Shown: piece after piece, positions 28,106 through 37,961 of the stretch
How positions within the stretch are numbered: position 1 is the stretch's first letter
Layout of the letters: each line of letters opens with the position of its first letter
Source of the DNA: Actinomadura sp. NBRC 104425
GTDB taxonomy: Bacteria; Actinomycetota; Actinomycetes; Streptosporangiales; Streptosporangiaceae
DNA length: 64,000 bases
Assembly (NCBI RefSeq): GCF_030269545.1
Contig: NZ_BSTN01000003.1
Location: 368,968 to 432,967, forward strand
Direction: 5' to 3'
Position numbers and translations under genes: made by a program
The notes under the pieces: model-generated
What the model was told of the DNA's origin: nothing
Database searches by the model: none
What the model saw: the letters and a program-made list of their open reading frames with translations, nothing else

Positions 28106-28915
28106 CTACGGGCGCCCGGACGCGCCCGTGCCGTCGGCGGCGGCGTTGCCGGAGACGTCGCGCGCACCGTCCGCCTCGCCCTCTTCGGAGCCCTGCTCCC
28201 GCCGCACGGCCATCTCGCGGATGGCGTTCCAGGCGGCCTCGGCGGCGTGCTGCTCGGCCTCCTTCTTGCTGCGCCCCTCGCCCGAGCCGTAGGTGACGCC
28301 GCCGACCCGCACGGACGCGCGGAAGGTCTTCTGGTGGTCGGGCCCGCTCTCGGCGACGTGGTACTCGGGCACGCCCAGTTCCTCGACCGCGGTCAGCTCC
28401 TGCAGCGAGGTCTTCCAGTCCAGGCCCGCGCCCAGGCCCGCCGAACGGGTGATCAGCGCGTCGAACAGCCGGTGCACCAGCGCGGACGCCTCGTCCAGAC
28501 CGCGGTCCAGGTAGACGGCGCCGATCAGCGCCTCCAGGGTGTCGGCGAGGATGGACGCCTTGTCGCGGCCGCCGGTGCCCTCCTCGCCCCGGCCGAGCCG
28601 GATGTGGGCGCCCACGCCCAGCGACCGCGCCACCCCCGCCAGCGCCCGCATGTTGACCACGGCGGCGCGCAGCTTGGCCAGCTGCCCTTCGGGCAGGTCG
28701 GGATGGCCGCGGAACAGGGTGTCGGTGACGACCAGGCCCAGCACCGAGTCGCCGAGGAACTCCAGGCGCTCGTTGGTGGGCAGGCCACCGTTCTCGTAGG
28801 CGTACGAACGGTGCGTCAACGCCCGTTCCAGCAGCTCGTCGGAGACCTCCACGCCGAGCGCGGCGACGAGTTCGGCGCGGTCGGCGGGCACGGGTTCGGG
28901 TTTCTTCGCGCTCAC
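28106..28915 (-). CDS. rnc: Ribonuclease III
   Basis: RNase III cuts double-stranded RNA, including rRNA precursors. The 269-aa product has the [16 protein letters not shown] signature (about 48-63), the second acidic site [15 protein letters not shown], and a dsRNA-binding domain (about 165-235: [25 protein letters not shown]). A Glu/Ala-rich tail of about 30 residues follows. GTG 28915 is chosen because GAGGAGG lies just upstream. Order rpmF-rnc-mutM is conserved in actinobacteria. Confidence 0.95.
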   Translation of the reverse strand: MSAKKPEPVPADRAELVAALGVEVSDELLERALTHRSYAYENGGLPTNERLEFLGDSVLGLVVTDTLFRGHPDLPEGQLAKLRAAVVNMRALAGVARSLGVGAHIRLGRGEEGTGGRDKASILADTLEALIGAVYLDRGLDEASALVHRLFDALITRSAGLGAGLDWKTSLQELTAVEELGVPEYHVAESGPDHQKTFRASVRVGGVTYGSGEGRSKKEAEQHAAEAAWNAIREMAVRREQGSEEGEADGARDVSGNAAADGTGASGRP

Positions 28916-29200
28916 AGGCCCTCCTCGCAAGGCCCGCAGCCGCGTGCGCCGCGGCTGCCGTCACGGCGGGCGGCCGGACGGACGGCACAATGCGGCGCGG
29001 CGAGGAGAGTTCCGCGAAGACGAGGTGCGCGCCGGTCGACCGGCCCAGGGGGCCATTCCCGGCGTGCACCACGGCCTCGGGCGCCCGTCCCCGACCTCGC
29101 TGCCCGCGCCGGCCTCGGCCCGCCGGGTGTGGTCGATGGCGAAAGCACCGCAAGGGGCGGCCGCGCCGCGCGCGGATCCGCCCCCCGCGGGGTGCGAAGG

Positions 29201-29380
29201 TCAGGCCGACGGGGCGATGACCTGCCGCCGGTCGTAGGTGCCGCACGTCTGGCACGCGACGTGCGGGAGCTTCTTGTCGCGGCACGTCGGGCACTCGACC
29301 AGGTTCGGCGCGGTGGCCTTCCACTGCGCACGCCGGTGCCGCGTGTTGCTGCGCGACTTCTTCCGCTTGGGGACGGCCAC
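29201..29380 (-). CDS. rpmF: 50S ribosomal protein L32
   Basis: The 59-aa product starts [19 protein letters not shown] and ends with a zinc-ribbon ([20 protein letters not shown]), so it is the cysteine-containing (zinc-binding) form of L32. It begins one base after the DUF177 stop, and the pair forms the classic yceD-rpmF operon. Confidence 0.97.
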   Translation of the reverse strand: MAVPKRKKSRSNTRHRRAQWKATAPNLVECPTCRDKKLPHVACQTCGTYDRRQVIAPSA

Positions 29381-29381
29381 G

Positions 29382-30002
29382 TCAGCCCTCCTGCTTTCCT
29401 TCTCGTCGGTCGTGTGGTCGGCTCCCACCCGAAGGCAGATCCGGGGGAAGCAGGCCCCGAAGGGCCTCCCACCTGGGGTCGGCCGCCTCGTGGCGGTGCT
29501 CCGGTCCGACGTCGGCCAGCCGCGCGCCGCACTCCGGGCACAGCCCCGGGCAGTCCTCCCGGCACAGCGGGGACAGCGGCAGCGCCAGCACCACCGCGTC
29601 CCGCAGCACGGGTTCGAGGTCGAGGAGGTCGTCCTCGAGTCGGAACTCGTCGTCCTCCGCGTGCCCGCCGGAGCGGGTGTCAGAATAGACGAACAGCTCC
29701 TGGAAGTCCGCCTCGAAGGTCGAGGCGATCGGGTCCAGGCAGCGCGCGCACTCCCCTTCCAGGGGCACGCGCACCGTCCCGGTCACGAGCACGCCCTCCA
29801 GCACCGCCTCGAACCGCAGGTCCAGTTCCAGGTCCGCGCCCTCGGGAACGCCCACCATCTCGACGCCGAAATCCTCCGGGGCGGGCACGACCAGAGTCTC
29901 CTCCCGCGACGACCCGGGCTGCCTGCTCAGCGCTCGGAGGTCGAGCACGAGCGGGCGGGTCGAGTCGAGGCGGGACAGAGGATTCCTGCTTTCGTGACGC
30001 AT
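29382..30002 (-). CDS. YceD / DUF177 family protein
   Basis: The 206-aa product has the DUF177 marks [13 protein letters not shown] (about 80-92) and a Cys-rich segment [16 protein letters not shown] (about 150-165). Homologues precede rpmF in most bacteria, and the plant and E. coli proteins affect 23S rRNA processing. The N-terminus [19 protein letters not shown] is typical of actinobacteria. Its stop is one base from the rpmF start. Confidence 0.93.
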   Translation of the reverse strand: MRHESRNPLSRLDSTRPLVLDLRALSRQPGSSREETLVVPAPEDFGVEMVGVPEGADLELDLRFEAVLEGVLVTGTVRVPLEGECARCLDPIASTFEADFQELFVYSDTRSGGHAEDDEFRLEDDLLDLEPVLRDAVVLALPLSPLCREDCPGLCPECGARLADVGPEHRHEAADPRWEALRGLLPPDLPSGGSRPHDRREGKQEG

Positions 30003-30133
30003 GGTGGATAACGGCCGTCGCTCCAGGCCGATTTCCCAGGGTAGCGAACCGCACGGCCCGCCCCCAACTCAGGACGGCCCGGCGCCGGTCCGGGCGGTGA
30101 TCCGGGCGGCGCGGGTCCGGGCGGCGCGGCGTT

Positions 30134-30619
30134 TTAGTCGTCGGCGTCCTGGAGGCGCTCGACGAGCCGCTCGTGGACGATATCGGGCACCAGCCCGGAG
30201 ATGTCCCCGCCGAACTTCACGACCTCCTTCATGAGGCTGGACGACAGGAACGCGTACTCGGGGTTGGTGGCCATGAACAGGGTCTCTACCCCGGCGATGC
30301 GGTGGTTCATCTGCGCCATCTGCAGCTCGTACTCGTAGTCGCTGACGGCGCGCAGCCCACGGACGATCACCGGGATGTTCTGCTGCCGGCAGTAGTCCAC
30401 GGTCAGCCCGTAGAACTTGTCCACCCTGACGTTGCCGTACTCCTTGGTGACCTCGGCGATCATGTCGACGCGCTCGTCGACGGTGAACAGGCTCTTCTTC
30501 GCCTTGTTGATCAGGACGGCGACGACCACCTCGTCGTAGAGGCGGGAGGCCCGGCTGATGATGTCGAGATGCCCGTTGGTGACGGGGTCGAAAGATCCCG
30601 GACAGACGACACGGCGCAC
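30134..30619 (-). CDS. coaD: Phosphopantetheine adenylyltransferase
   Basis: CoaD makes dephospho-CoA from ATP and 4'-phosphopantetheine. The 161-aa product has GSFDPVTNGHLDII with the TNGH nucleotidyl-transfer motif, VRGLRAVSDYEYELQMAQMN, and FLSSSLMKEV, the variant of the ISSTxxR motif. GTG 30619 gives the standard start VRRVVCPGSFDP. rsmD lies upstream on the same strand, the usual rsmD-coaD pairing. Confidence 0.96.
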   Translation of the reverse strand: MRRVVCPGSFDPVTNGHLDIISRASRLYDEVVVAVLINKAKKSLFTVDERVDMIAEVTKEYGNVRVDKFYGLTVDYCRQQNIPVIVRGLRAVSDYEYELQMAQMNHRIAGVETLFMATNPEYAFLSSSLMKEVVKFGGDISGLVPDIVHERLVERLQDADD

Positions 30620-30791
30620 GAGGTTAGCCCCTTCGGTCCCGCGGTTGTGACCTGCGGCGCGACCGTACCAAACCGCGTTCGGTGCGCTTTCACCCGGGCT
30701 CCTGCCCCGCCCGCCGCGTGACCGCGCCCCGCACGCGGGCCGTGGTGGGGCGAAAGCGGGCGCCCTGCCCCCGGACGGGCGCGGGGTGCTC

Positions 30792-31361
30792 CTACGACCG
30801 CCGCACGGCACGGCCGTACCAGAACACCGCCTCACCGTAACGCCGGTCCCGCTCGGGGAGATAGCCCTCGGGCCACCGGTGCGGGGCGCCGCGGGCCGCG
30901 CGTTCCACGACGACGAGGGCGTCGGGGGCCGTCCAGCCCTGGTCCCGCAGCGCTTCCAGCAGGCTCGTCACGGCGTCGTCGGACAGCGCGTACGGGGGGT
31001 CGGCGAAGACGAGGTCGTACGGCTCGTCCGGGGGCCGACGAACGAGGCGTTCCACCCGGTCGGCGCAGATGCGCGCACCCGGCAGGCGCAGCGCGGCCGC
31101 GTTCTCCCGGATGACCTTGACCGCGCGCGGATGCGACTCCACCAGCAGCGCGTGCGCGGCGCCGCGGGACAGCGCCTCCAGGCCGACGGCACCCGATCCC
31201 GCGTACAGGTCGGCGACGCGCAGCCCGTCCAGCGGACCGAGCAGCGCGCCGATGGTGGAGAACAGCCCTTCGCGGGCGCGGTCGCTGGTGGGCCGGGTGT
31301 CCCGCCCCGCCGGCACGACGAGCCGCCGCCCTCCGGCACTGCCCGCAATGACCCTCGTCAT
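30792..31361 (-). CDS. rsmD: 16S rRNA (guanine966-N2)-methyltransferase RsmD
   Basis: The 189-aa product starts MTRVIAGSAGGRRLVVPAG, has the SAM-binding motif DLYAGSGAVGLEALSRGA and the catalytic FADPPYALS. RsmD modifies G966 in assembled 30S particles. ATG 31361 gives the family start. coaD follows 172 bp downstream. Confidence 0.95.
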   Translation of the reverse strand: MTRVIAGSAGGRRLVVPAGRDTRPTSDRAREGLFSTIGALLGPLDGLRVADLYAGSGAVGLEALSRGAAHALLVESHPRAVKVIRENAAALRLPGARICADRVERLVRRPPDEPYDLVFADPPYALSDDAVTSLLEALRDQGWTAPDALVVVERAARGAPHRWPEGYLPERDRRYGEAVFWYGRAVRRS

Positions 31362-31490
31362 GCCCTCAGTATCCCGGCGCCCGGGCGGAGAGAAGACTGG
31401 CGGAGATAAGGCGGGCGAGGCGCCCCCACCCCAGGACGCCCCGCCCACGCCGGTATCGGGCCCGTGCGGGCCCGTGTGCGCCGCCGCCCG

Positions 31491-32387
31491 TCAGGCCAGC
31501 GCCCAGCGGACCTGCGTGCGCACACCCGGATCCGGATCGGCCAGCGCTTCGGTGAGCGCGGTGAGCACGTCCGGTCGGTGCGACGCCCATCGTTCCAGAG
31601 ACTGGACCGCTGCGCGTCGCACGTCCACGATACGGTCACGCAGCGCCCGCACGAGCGACGGGACGGCCGTTTCGGGGTCGTCGGCGGCCCCCAGGGCCAA
31701 CGCCGCACGTCGGCGCACCTGCCAGCTGGGGTGAGTGAGAGCTGTCACAACGCGTCCGGCCAGCGGCTCGGGCACGCCCAGCGCGGCCGCGGCGTCCAGC
31801 GCGGCCATCCGCACCACCGGGTCGTGGTCGGCGAGCAGGTGCTCCAGGGCGGGCAGCCCGGACGGCCGGGCCAGCCTGCCGAGCCCCTCGGCGACCGCCA
31901 CCCGCACCTCCCGCGCCGGGTCGTCGGCGGCGTCGGCGACCTCGGCCGCGGCGTGCAGGGCGACGAGCCCGACGACGGCCTGCACCCGCAGGTGCGGCTC
32001 CCCGTCCTGCAGGCCTTGGGCGTACAGTTCGTCGGCCGTGCGGACGAGGGCGGCCAGCACGTCGGCGGCCACCTGGCGGACGTGGGGGTCGGCGCCGCCG
32101 GACCGGGCCAGCAGCAGCGCCTCGACGCCCTCGTCGCCGAGGTACAGCTCGGGCAGGTCGCGCAGGGCGGCGGCGGCGACGCGGCGGACTTCGGGGTCGG
32201 CGTCGGCCAGCGCCCAGGCGAAGGTGTCGCCGGCCGACAGCGGGCCGCGGTCGGCGCGGACCAGGTCGGCCAGGGTCTGCAGGGCGGCGGCGCGCACCTC
32301 GGGTTCGGGGTCGCGCAGGAGCCCGTCCAGGTCGGCGGTCGGGTCGGCGGTCGGGTCGGCGGGCGCGCCGCGGTCGGTGGTCGTCAT
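31491..32387 (-). CDS. HEAT-repeat protein
   Basis: The 298-aa product is almost entirely helical HEAT/PBS-lyase-type repeats of about 30 residues (DPEPEVRAAALQTLADL, DADPEVRRVAAAALRDL, DHDPVVRMAALDAAAAL, HPSWQVRRRAALALGAA and others, about eight or nine copies). Such solenoids are protein-binding scaffolds; I cannot name a partner. A GGAGG site lies 9 bases before the ATG. It sits between recG and rsmD, which are usually close, and has its own AT-rich promoter region, so it may be an independently regulated insertion. Confidence 0.85.
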   Translation of the reverse strand: MTTTDRGAPADPTADPTADLDGLLRDPEPEVRAAALQTLADLVRADRGPLSAGDTFAWALADADPEVRRVAAAALRDLPELYLGDEGVEALLLARSGGADPHVRQVAADVLAALVRTADELYAQGLQDGEPHLRVQAVVGLVALHAAAEVADAADDPAREVRVAVAEGLGRLARPSGLPALEHLLADHDPVVRMAALDAAAALGVPEPLAGRVVTALTHPSWQVRRRAALALGAADDPETAVPSLVRALRDRIVDVRRAAVQSLERWASHRPDVLTALTEALADPDPGVRTQVRWALA

Positions 32388-32517
32388 GGGGTCATGCCTC
32401 CGGTGCCGTCGGAACCTGTGGACTGCGGTTCAGCGGCGGGGACACAAGGCGCTGGCCTGACGCCGGAAGTCGACGTGCAGCCGCGCGGTGAGGGGCCGGA
32501 TCGGAGACACGACCCCA

Positions 32518-32575
32518 TCGTCATCGAGAAAACTTAAGTAAGTCAACCTATTAACTAGGGAATTATCGGCATGGT
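32518..32575 (-). promoter_or_regulatory. AT-rich candidate promoter upstream of the HEAT-repeat gene
   Basis: A roughly 50-bp patch is more than 60% A+T in an otherwise very GC-rich window. On the minus strand it contains TTGACT (32541-32546), an ACTTAAGT palindrome in the spacer (32532-32539), a possible TGACGA or GACGAT -10 at 17-18 bp, and an AT-rich upstream stretch like an UP element. It would give a leader of about 120 nt. Confidence 0.45.
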
Positions 32576-32611
32576 CTCCGTCACAGGGGCGCGGGCGCGG
32601 CCCGCAGGCGT

Positions 32612-34819
32612 TCAGGCCTTCTCCAGGTAGCCGGCGCGGTCCTCGTCCAGCAGGGCCGCCAGCTCGTCGGCGAGCGCGGCATGGCCGGCCAGGTCGGGGT
32701 CCTCGTCGACCAGCCGGGTGGCCTCCTCGCGGGCCGCGCGGATGACGTCCTCGTCGCGCAGCAGCGTGAGCAGCCGCAGGCTGGACGAGCGGCCGGCCTG
32801 CGCGGCGCCGAGCACGTCGCCCTCCCGGCGCTGCTCCAGGTCCAGCCGGGACAGCCGGAACCCGTCGGTGGTGGAGGCCACCGCGTCCAGCCGGGCCCGC
32901 GACCCGCTGCCGGGCTCGGCATCGGTGACCAGCAGGCACAGGCCGGGCAGCGTGCCGCGGCCGACCCGGCCGCGCAGCTGGTGCAGCTGGGAGACGCCGA
33001 ACCGGTCCGCATCCATGATCACCATGACGGTGGCGTTCGGCACGTCCACGCCGACCTCGACGACCGTGGTGGCCAGCAGCACATCCAGCTCCCCCGCCGC
33101 GAACCGGCGCATGACCGCGTCCTTCTCGTCGGGGTGCAGCTTGCCGTGCAGCACGCCGATGCGCAGCCCGGTCAGCAGCTCGTTCTCCAGCCGCGGCAGC
33201 AGCTCCATGATGCCCAGCGGCGAGCGGCGTCCGGCCTCGTCCTCGGCCACCACCGGGGCGTCGTCCTCGGCGCCCTCCTGCTCGCCGATGCGCGGGCAGA
33301 CGATGTAGATCTGGCGGCCCTGCCGCGCCTCCTCCTTGATACGCTCCCAGATGCGGGCGAAGTAGGCGGGCTTCTCCGGGGGCACCACGTGGGTGCGGAT
33401 CTCCGACCGCCCCTCCGGCAGCTGCCCCAGCACCGAGGTCTCCAGGTCACCGAAGACCGTCATCGCGACCGTGCGGGGGATCGGGGTGGCGGTCATCACC
33501 AGCACGTGGGGCCGCCCCCCGGACACCTTCTCGCGCAGCGCGTCGCGCTGCTCGACCCCGAACCGGTGCTGCTCGTCCACCACCACCAGGCCCAGATCGG
33601 CGAACTGCACGTGCCCCTGGAGCAGGGCGTGCGTCCCGACGACGATGCCCGCGGCGCCGGACGCCACGTCCAGCAGCGCCTCCTTGCGGGCCTTGGCGCC
33701 CTGCGACCCGGTCAGCAGCGCCACGCGGGTGGCGTGGTCGGCCCCGCCGATCTGCCCGGCCTGGGCGAGCTCGCCGAGCATCCCGATGATCGACCGGTAG
33801 TGCTGCTGCGCCAGCACCTCGGTCGGCGCCAGCAGCGCCGCCTGCCCGCCGCCGTCGACCACCTGCAGCATCGCCCGCAGCGCCACGATGGTCTTGCCCG
33901 CGCCGACGTCGCCCTGCAGCAGGCGGTGCATCGGGTGCTCGCGGGCCAGGTCGGCGGCGATCTCGTCGCCGACCTGGCGCTGGCCCTTGGTGAGCTGGAA
34001 CGGCAGGCGGGCGTCGAAGGCGTCGAGCAGGCCGCCCGCGACGGCGGGGCGCGGCGTGGCGGGCAGGGCTCCCGCGGCGCGGCGGCGCTGGGCCAGGGCG
34101 ACCTGCAGGACGAACGCCTCGTCCCACTTGAGCCGTTTGCGGGCGCGGCCGAGCTCCTCCCAGTCGCGGGGGCGGTGGATGCCCTCGTACGCCTCGCGCA
34201 GGCCGACGAGGCCGTAGCGGCGGCGCAGCGGCTCGGGAAGCGGGTCGTCGCCGAGCCCCAGGCCGTCGAGGTTGTCCAGCAGGATCCCGACGGACTTGCC
34301 GATCGTCTCGATGTCCAGGCCCTTGGTGGACGGGTAGATCGGGATGATCTCGTCGGCCCACTCCTGGGCGGCCTCCTCGGCGTCGCGCGCCGCGACCACC
34401 TTGTACTGGGGGTGGGCCAGCTGGCGCTGCGGGCGCCCGCTGCGCGGCCGGTAGGTGCTGATCTTGCCGGCGAACAGGCCGCGGGTGCCCGGCGACAGCT
34501 CCCGTTCGGGCCGGTAGGAGCCCTTGCGGCCGAAGAAGCTCAGCTTCAGCTCGCCGGTGCCGTCGGTGACGGTGATCTCCAGGACGTAGCCGGGGCTGCG
34601 CGACAGCGTGCGGCCCTGCACCTTGACGACCTCGGCCATGACCGTGACGTGCTCGCCGTCCTGCAGGTCGTTGAGCGGGGTGAGCTCGCCGCGGGTGGCG
34701 TACCGGCGCGGATAGTGGTGCAGCAGGTCGCCGACGGTTCGCAGGTCGAGGCCCTTGTCCAGCACCTTGGCCGTCCTGTCGCCCAGGACCTTGCGCAACG
34801 GCTCGTCGAGTTTCGCCAC
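32612..34819 (-). CDS. recG: ATP-dependent DNA helicase RecG
   Basis: RecG remodels stalled forks and Holliday junctions. The 735-aa product has an N-terminal wedge/OB domain (about 45-150), Walker A GDVGAGKT (about 305), motif Ia APTEVLAQQH, DEQH box VVVDEQHRFG (about 415), motif III MTATPIPRT, motif IV-VI VLHGKLHPDEKD, ATTVVEVGVDVPNA and QLRGRVGRG, and the TRG motif region. GTG 34819 is preferred because AAGGGGGGC precedes it; a GTG at 34843 would add eight residues. The DAK-like kinase lies 48 bp upstream on the same strand. Confidence 0.96.
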   Translation of the reverse strand: MAKLDEPLRKVLGDRTAKVLDKGLDLRTVGDLLHHYPRRYATRGELTPLNDLQDGEHVTVMAEVVKVQGRTLSRSPGYVLEITVTDGTGELKLSFFGRKGSYRPERELSPGTRGLFAGKISTYRPRSGRPQRQLAHPQYKVVAARDAEEAAQEWADEIIPIYPSTKGLDIETIGKSVGILLDNLDGLGLGDDPLPEPLRRRYGLVGLREAYEGIHRPRDWEELGRARKRLKWDEAFVLQVALAQRRRAAGALPATPRPAVAGGLLDAFDARLPFQLTKGQRQVGDEIAADLAREHPMHRLLQGDVGAGKTIVALRAMLQVVDGGGQAALLAPTEVLAQQHYRSIIGMLGELAQAGQIGGADHATRVALLTGSQGAKARKEALLDVASGAAGIVVGTHALLQGHVQFADLGLVVVDEQHRFGVEQRDALREKVSGGRPHVLVMTATPIPRTVAMTVFGDLETSVLGQLPEGRSEIRTHVVPPEKPAYFARIWERIKEEARQGRQIYIVCPRIGEQEGAEDDAPVVAEDEAGRRSPLGIMELLPRLENELLTGLRIGVLHGKLHPDEKDAVMRRFAAGELDVLLATTVVEVGVDVPNATVMVIMDADRFGVSQLHQLRGRVGRGTLPGLCLLVTDAEPGSGSRARLDAVASTTDGFRLSRLDLEQRREGDVLGAAQAGRSSSLRLLTLLRDEDVIRAAREEATRLVDEDPDLAGHAALADELAALLDEDRAGYLEKA

Positions 34820-34867
34820 GCCCCCCTTTCTACCGCGCGGCACTGTCAGGGGCGGGGCGGACCGGGG

Positions 34868-36469
34868 TCACTCGATCCCGATGAGCAGTGGGCACCGCTC
34901 CTGGCGGCCGTCGTAGACGGCGACCTCCACGTCCGGGCGGTGCTCGCGCAGGTGGTCCTCCAGCGCAGCGGCCAGTCCGGGCGGGGCCTGCGCGCCGGCG
35001 ATGAGGGTGACCAGCTCGCCGCCGCCCGACAGCATCCGGTCCAGCACCTGCCGGGCCACCTCGGCGAGATCCGTGCCGATCATGGCGACGTCGCCCTCGA
35101 TCAGGCCGAGGACGTCGCCGGGCCGACACAGGCCCACGCTGGTCACGGCCTCCCCGGCGGCCACCTCCAGATGCCCGAACCTCGTGGCGCCCGCCGCCCG
35201 GGTCATGGCGATCACGTCGTCGTGGAAGCGGCGCAGCGGGTCGTGCACGGCCAGCGCCGCCAGGCACTGCACCGCCGCCCGGGTGGGGACGACCGCGATG
35301 CGCACGCCGCTGTCGCGGGCCCGTTCGGCGGCGGCCTCGGCCAGGGCCAGCACCCCCGGCTCGTCGGGCAGCACCGCCACCTCGTCGCCCGCCGCGACGA
35401 CCGCGTCGGCCAGCACGGCCAGCGGCGGCGCGGCGCCGGGCTCGTGGCGCACCACCCGCGCGCCGCAGCTCTCGAACAGCTCGGCCAGCCCGCCGGCCGC
35501 AGTGACCGCCACCACGGCGCGTCCCGTGCACGGCGCCTGCGGGTGCTCCTCGGCGTGCAGGTAGGTGATGCGGATGCGGTGCGGGCGGCCCGCCCGCAGG
35601 CCCGCCTCGACGGCGGCGCCCGCGTCGTCGACGTGCACGTGGACGTTCCACAGCCCGTCGCCGCCCACGACGACCAGACAGTCGCCGAGCCGGTCGAGGT
35701 CCTCGCGGAGCTGCGGGACGGCCTCGTCGGGCGCGTCCAGCAGGTACATGACCTCGTAGCCGGGGGCGGCCGCGGCCTCCCGCCGGGCGGCGCGCTCGCC
35801 GGCCGGGGGCGCCCCGGTTCGGGCGGGCACCTCGTACCGTTCGGGGTACTCGTCGGTGATCACGGCGGCGAGGGCGTCGAGCACCACGCACAGGCCCGCC
35901 CCGCCCGCGTCCACCACGCCGCTGCGGGCCAGCACGTCGAGTTGCGCGGTGGTGCGGCGCAGCGCCTGCCGCGCCCCGGCGGCGGCCGCGCGGGCGGCTT
36001 CGGCCAGGCCGCCGGTCGCGCCGTCCCCGGTCGCGGCGGACGCGGCGTCCAGCACGCTGAGGATGGTGCCTTCGACCGGGTGCGCGACGGCGTTGCGGGC
36101 CAGGACCGCCGCGTATCCCAGGGCCTCGGCGAAACGGGCCGGGTCGGGGGAGGCGCCTCCCGGTCCGAGGATCTCCGCCAGCCCGCGGAACACCTGGCTG
36201 AGGATCACCCCGGAGTTGCCGCGGGCGCCCAGCAGCGCGCCCTGGGCCAGTCCCCGCCACACGCCGGCCGCGTCGCCGTCTGCGCCGCCGTCCGCCTGCT
36301 CGGCCGCCTCGGCGGCCGCCAGGACGGTCAGGTGCAGGTTGGTGCCGGTGTCGCCGTCGGGAACGGGGAAGACGTTGAGGGAGTCGATCTCGGCGCGGGT
36401 CCGGCCGAGGGCGTCGGCCGCCAGCCTGCTCCACCGCCGTACCGCCGCCGCGTCGAGGACCTCGCCCAC
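34868..36469 (-). CDS. DAK1/DegA (FakA-like) kinase-fold protein
   Basis: The 533-aa product has an N-terminal DhaL/Dak2 nucleotide domain (NVFPVPDGDTGTNLHL with the Mg-binding aspartates, GALLGARGNSGVILSQVFRG), and a C-terminal region with GDGLWNVHVHVDDAGAAVEAG and a DegV-interacting-type fold. Firmicute FakA phosphorylates fatty acids bound to FakB; the actinobacterial homologue upstream of recG is a conserved neighbour with unproven substrate. GTG 36469 is chosen for the GAGAGGGG before it. Confidence 0.9.
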   Translation of the reverse strand: MGEVLDAAAVRRWSRLAADALGRTRAEIDSLNVFPVPDGDTGTNLHLTVLAAAEAAEQADGGADGDAAGVWRGLAQGALLGARGNSGVILSQVFRGLAEILGPGGASPDPARFAEALGYAAVLARNAVAHPVEGTILSVLDAASAATGDGATGGLAEAARAAAAGARQALRRTTAQLDVLARSGVVDAGGAGLCVVLDALAAVITDEYPERYEVPARTGAPPAGERAARREAAAAPGYEVMYLLDAPDEAVPQLREDLDRLGDCLVVVGGDGLWNVHVHVDDAGAAVEAGLRAGRPHRIRITYLHAEEHPQAPCTGRAVVAVTAAGGLAELFESCGARVVRHEPGAAPPLAVLADAVVAAGDEVAVLPDEPGVLALAEAAAERARDSGVRIAVVPTRAAVQCLAALAVHDPLRRFHDDVIAMTRAAGATRFGHLEVAAGEAVTSVGLCRPGDVLGLIEGDVAMIGTDLAEVARQVLDRMLSGGGELVTLIAGAQAPPGLAAALEDHLREHRPDVEVAVYDGRQERCPLLIGIE

Positions 36470-36737
36470 ACCCGCCCCTCTCCACCGGTGCCCGGCCCCC
36501 GCCGGGGGTGTCCGCCGGGTGCCGCAGGGGTTTCCGCGTCCCCATCTGTACCGCGCGCAACGTACCCTTGGGAACAGACCGCGCCCGGGGTGGGGGCGCG
36601 GCCGATTCGCCTCCCCGACGCCGGGTCGGCTACCCTGGTCCGTGCGCCTCGTCCGGGGTGCGCTCGGCGAGCGCCGGTCCGTCCGGTGAGACACCGGTCG
36701 CTCCATCGCACAGCATCGACACCACTTGGAGTTTCCC

Positions 36738-36932
36738 GTGGCTTCCGTCTGCGACGTCTGCGGCAAGGGACCCGGTTTCGGCATGCGCGTCTCCCACTCG
36801 CACCGCCGCACCCCGCGCCGCTGGAACCCCAACATCCAGCGCGTGCGCGCCGTCGTGAACGGCAGCACCAAGCGGATCAACGCCTGCACGTCCTGCATCA
36901 AGGCGGGCAAGGTCGTCAAGCCCTCCGTCTGA
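36738..36932 (+). CDS. rpmB: 50S ribosomal protein L28
   Basis: The 64-aa product starts VASVCDVCGKGPGFGMRVSH and ends CTSCIKAGKVVKPSV. Two CxxC pairs show the zinc-binding form of L28, so zinc-free paralogues could exist elsewhere in the genome. It is divergent from the DAK-recG operon, with a clear terminator downstream. Confidence 0.97.
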   Translation: MASVCDVCGKGPGFGMRVSHSHRRTPRRWNPNIQRVRAVVNGSTKRINACTSCIKAGKVVKPSV

Positions 36933-37038
36933 GACGGACCGGGGCGGCGACCAGGGCGACAGGCCGTCCACCGGGGTCCGCCCGGCGTCGCAGTCGCGCC
37001 CGTCCCCTCTCCCAGGGGCGTTCTCCTGGAAATCCGCG

Positions 37039-37074
37039 AGTCGGCTCACCGGTTCTCCGGCGAGCCGACTTTTT
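37039..37074 (+). terminator. Intrinsic terminator downstream of rpmB
   Basis: The arms 37039-37052 and 37057-37070 form a 14-bp stem with one mismatch and a TTCT loop, followed by TTTTT at 37070-37074. It also lies just past the stop of the convergent thiD. Confidence 0.9.
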
Positions 37075-37092
37075 GCTGTCCGCGCAGGCGGG

Positions 37093-37911
37093 TCAGGCGG
37101 AGCCGCGCAGCCGCCAGCCGTGGTCGACCGGGCCGATCCCCGACCCCAGGGGGAAGCCGGCGGCGATGGCGCCGGTGACGTACTCCTTGGCCTTGGCCAC
37201 GGCGTCGTGGACGTCCTCGCCGCGCGCCAGGTAGGAGGCGATCGCGGATGCCAGGGTGCAGCCCGTGCCGTGGGTGTGGCGGTTGTCGTGGCGGGGCGCG
37301 GTGAAGCGGTACTCGCGCTCGCCGTCGAACAGCAGGTCGGCCGGTTCGCCGGGCAGGTGGCCGCCCTTGATCAGCACCCAGCGGGGACCGAGCGCCTTGA
37401 CCGCCTCGGCGGCCTCGCGCATCCCCGCCTCGTCCACCACCTTCACGCCGGTGAGCTGCTCGACCTCCCACAGGTTGGGGGTGACGACGGTGGCGGTGGG
37501 CAGCAGCGCGCTCCGGACGGCGTCGACGGCGTCGGGGGCCAGCAGCGGGTCGCCGTGCTTGGACACGCCGACCGGGTCGACCACGACGGGGACGTCCACC
37601 CCGGCGAGCACCTCGGCGACGGTCTCCACCAGCACCGAGGACGCCAGCATGCCGGTTTTGATCGCGTCGGCGCCGATGTCGGACAGCACCGAGTCGAGCT
37701 GGGCGCGCACCGCCTCGGGCGGCAGCTCCCAGTAGCCCTGCACGCCCAGGGAGTTCTGCGCGGTCACCGCCGCGATGACGCTCATCCCGTGAGTGCCGAG
37801 CGCGAGCATCGTCTTCAGGTCGGCCTGGATACCGGCGCCGCCGCCGGAGTCGGAGCCCGCCACGGTGAGCACGAGCGGCGGTGCCTTGTCGCCTGGGGAG
37901 TTATGCGTCAT
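37093..37911 (-). CDS. thiD: Hydroxymethylpyrimidine (phosphate) kinase ThiD
   Basis: ThiD phosphorylates HMP and HMP-P for thiamine synthesis. The 272-aa ribokinase-fold product has [20 protein letters not shown], the [15 protein letters not shown] segment and the anion hole/catalytic [14 protein letters not shown]. It is near thiL, which completes thiamine diphosphate. Confidence 0.95.
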   Translation of the reverse strand: MTHNSPGDKAPPLVLTVAGSDSGGGAGIQADLKTMLALGTHGMSVIAAVTAQNSLGVQGYWELPPEAVRAQLDSVLSDIGADAIKTGMLASSVLVETVAEVLAGVDVPVVVDPVGVSKHGDPLLAPDAVDAVRSALLPTATVVTPNLWEVEQLTGVKVVDEAGMREAAEAVKALGPRWVLIKGGHLPGEPADLLFDGEREYRFTAPRHDNRHTHGTGCTLASAIASYLARGEDVHDAVAKAKEYVTGAIAAGFPLGSGIGPVDHGWRLRGSA

Positions 37912-37961
37912 GCCGCCCACTCTAGGCGGTTTCCCGATCGCGATGATCCGCGGCGGGCGGG

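Noticed and set aside
27590..30100. Plus-strand open frame of 836 codons
   Set aside because: It is antisense to mutM, rnc, rpmF and DUF177, all of which are convincing.
32681..37234. Plus-strand open frame of 1517 codons
   Set aside because: It is the antisense of recG and the DAK-like gene, which have complete domain motifs on the minus strand.
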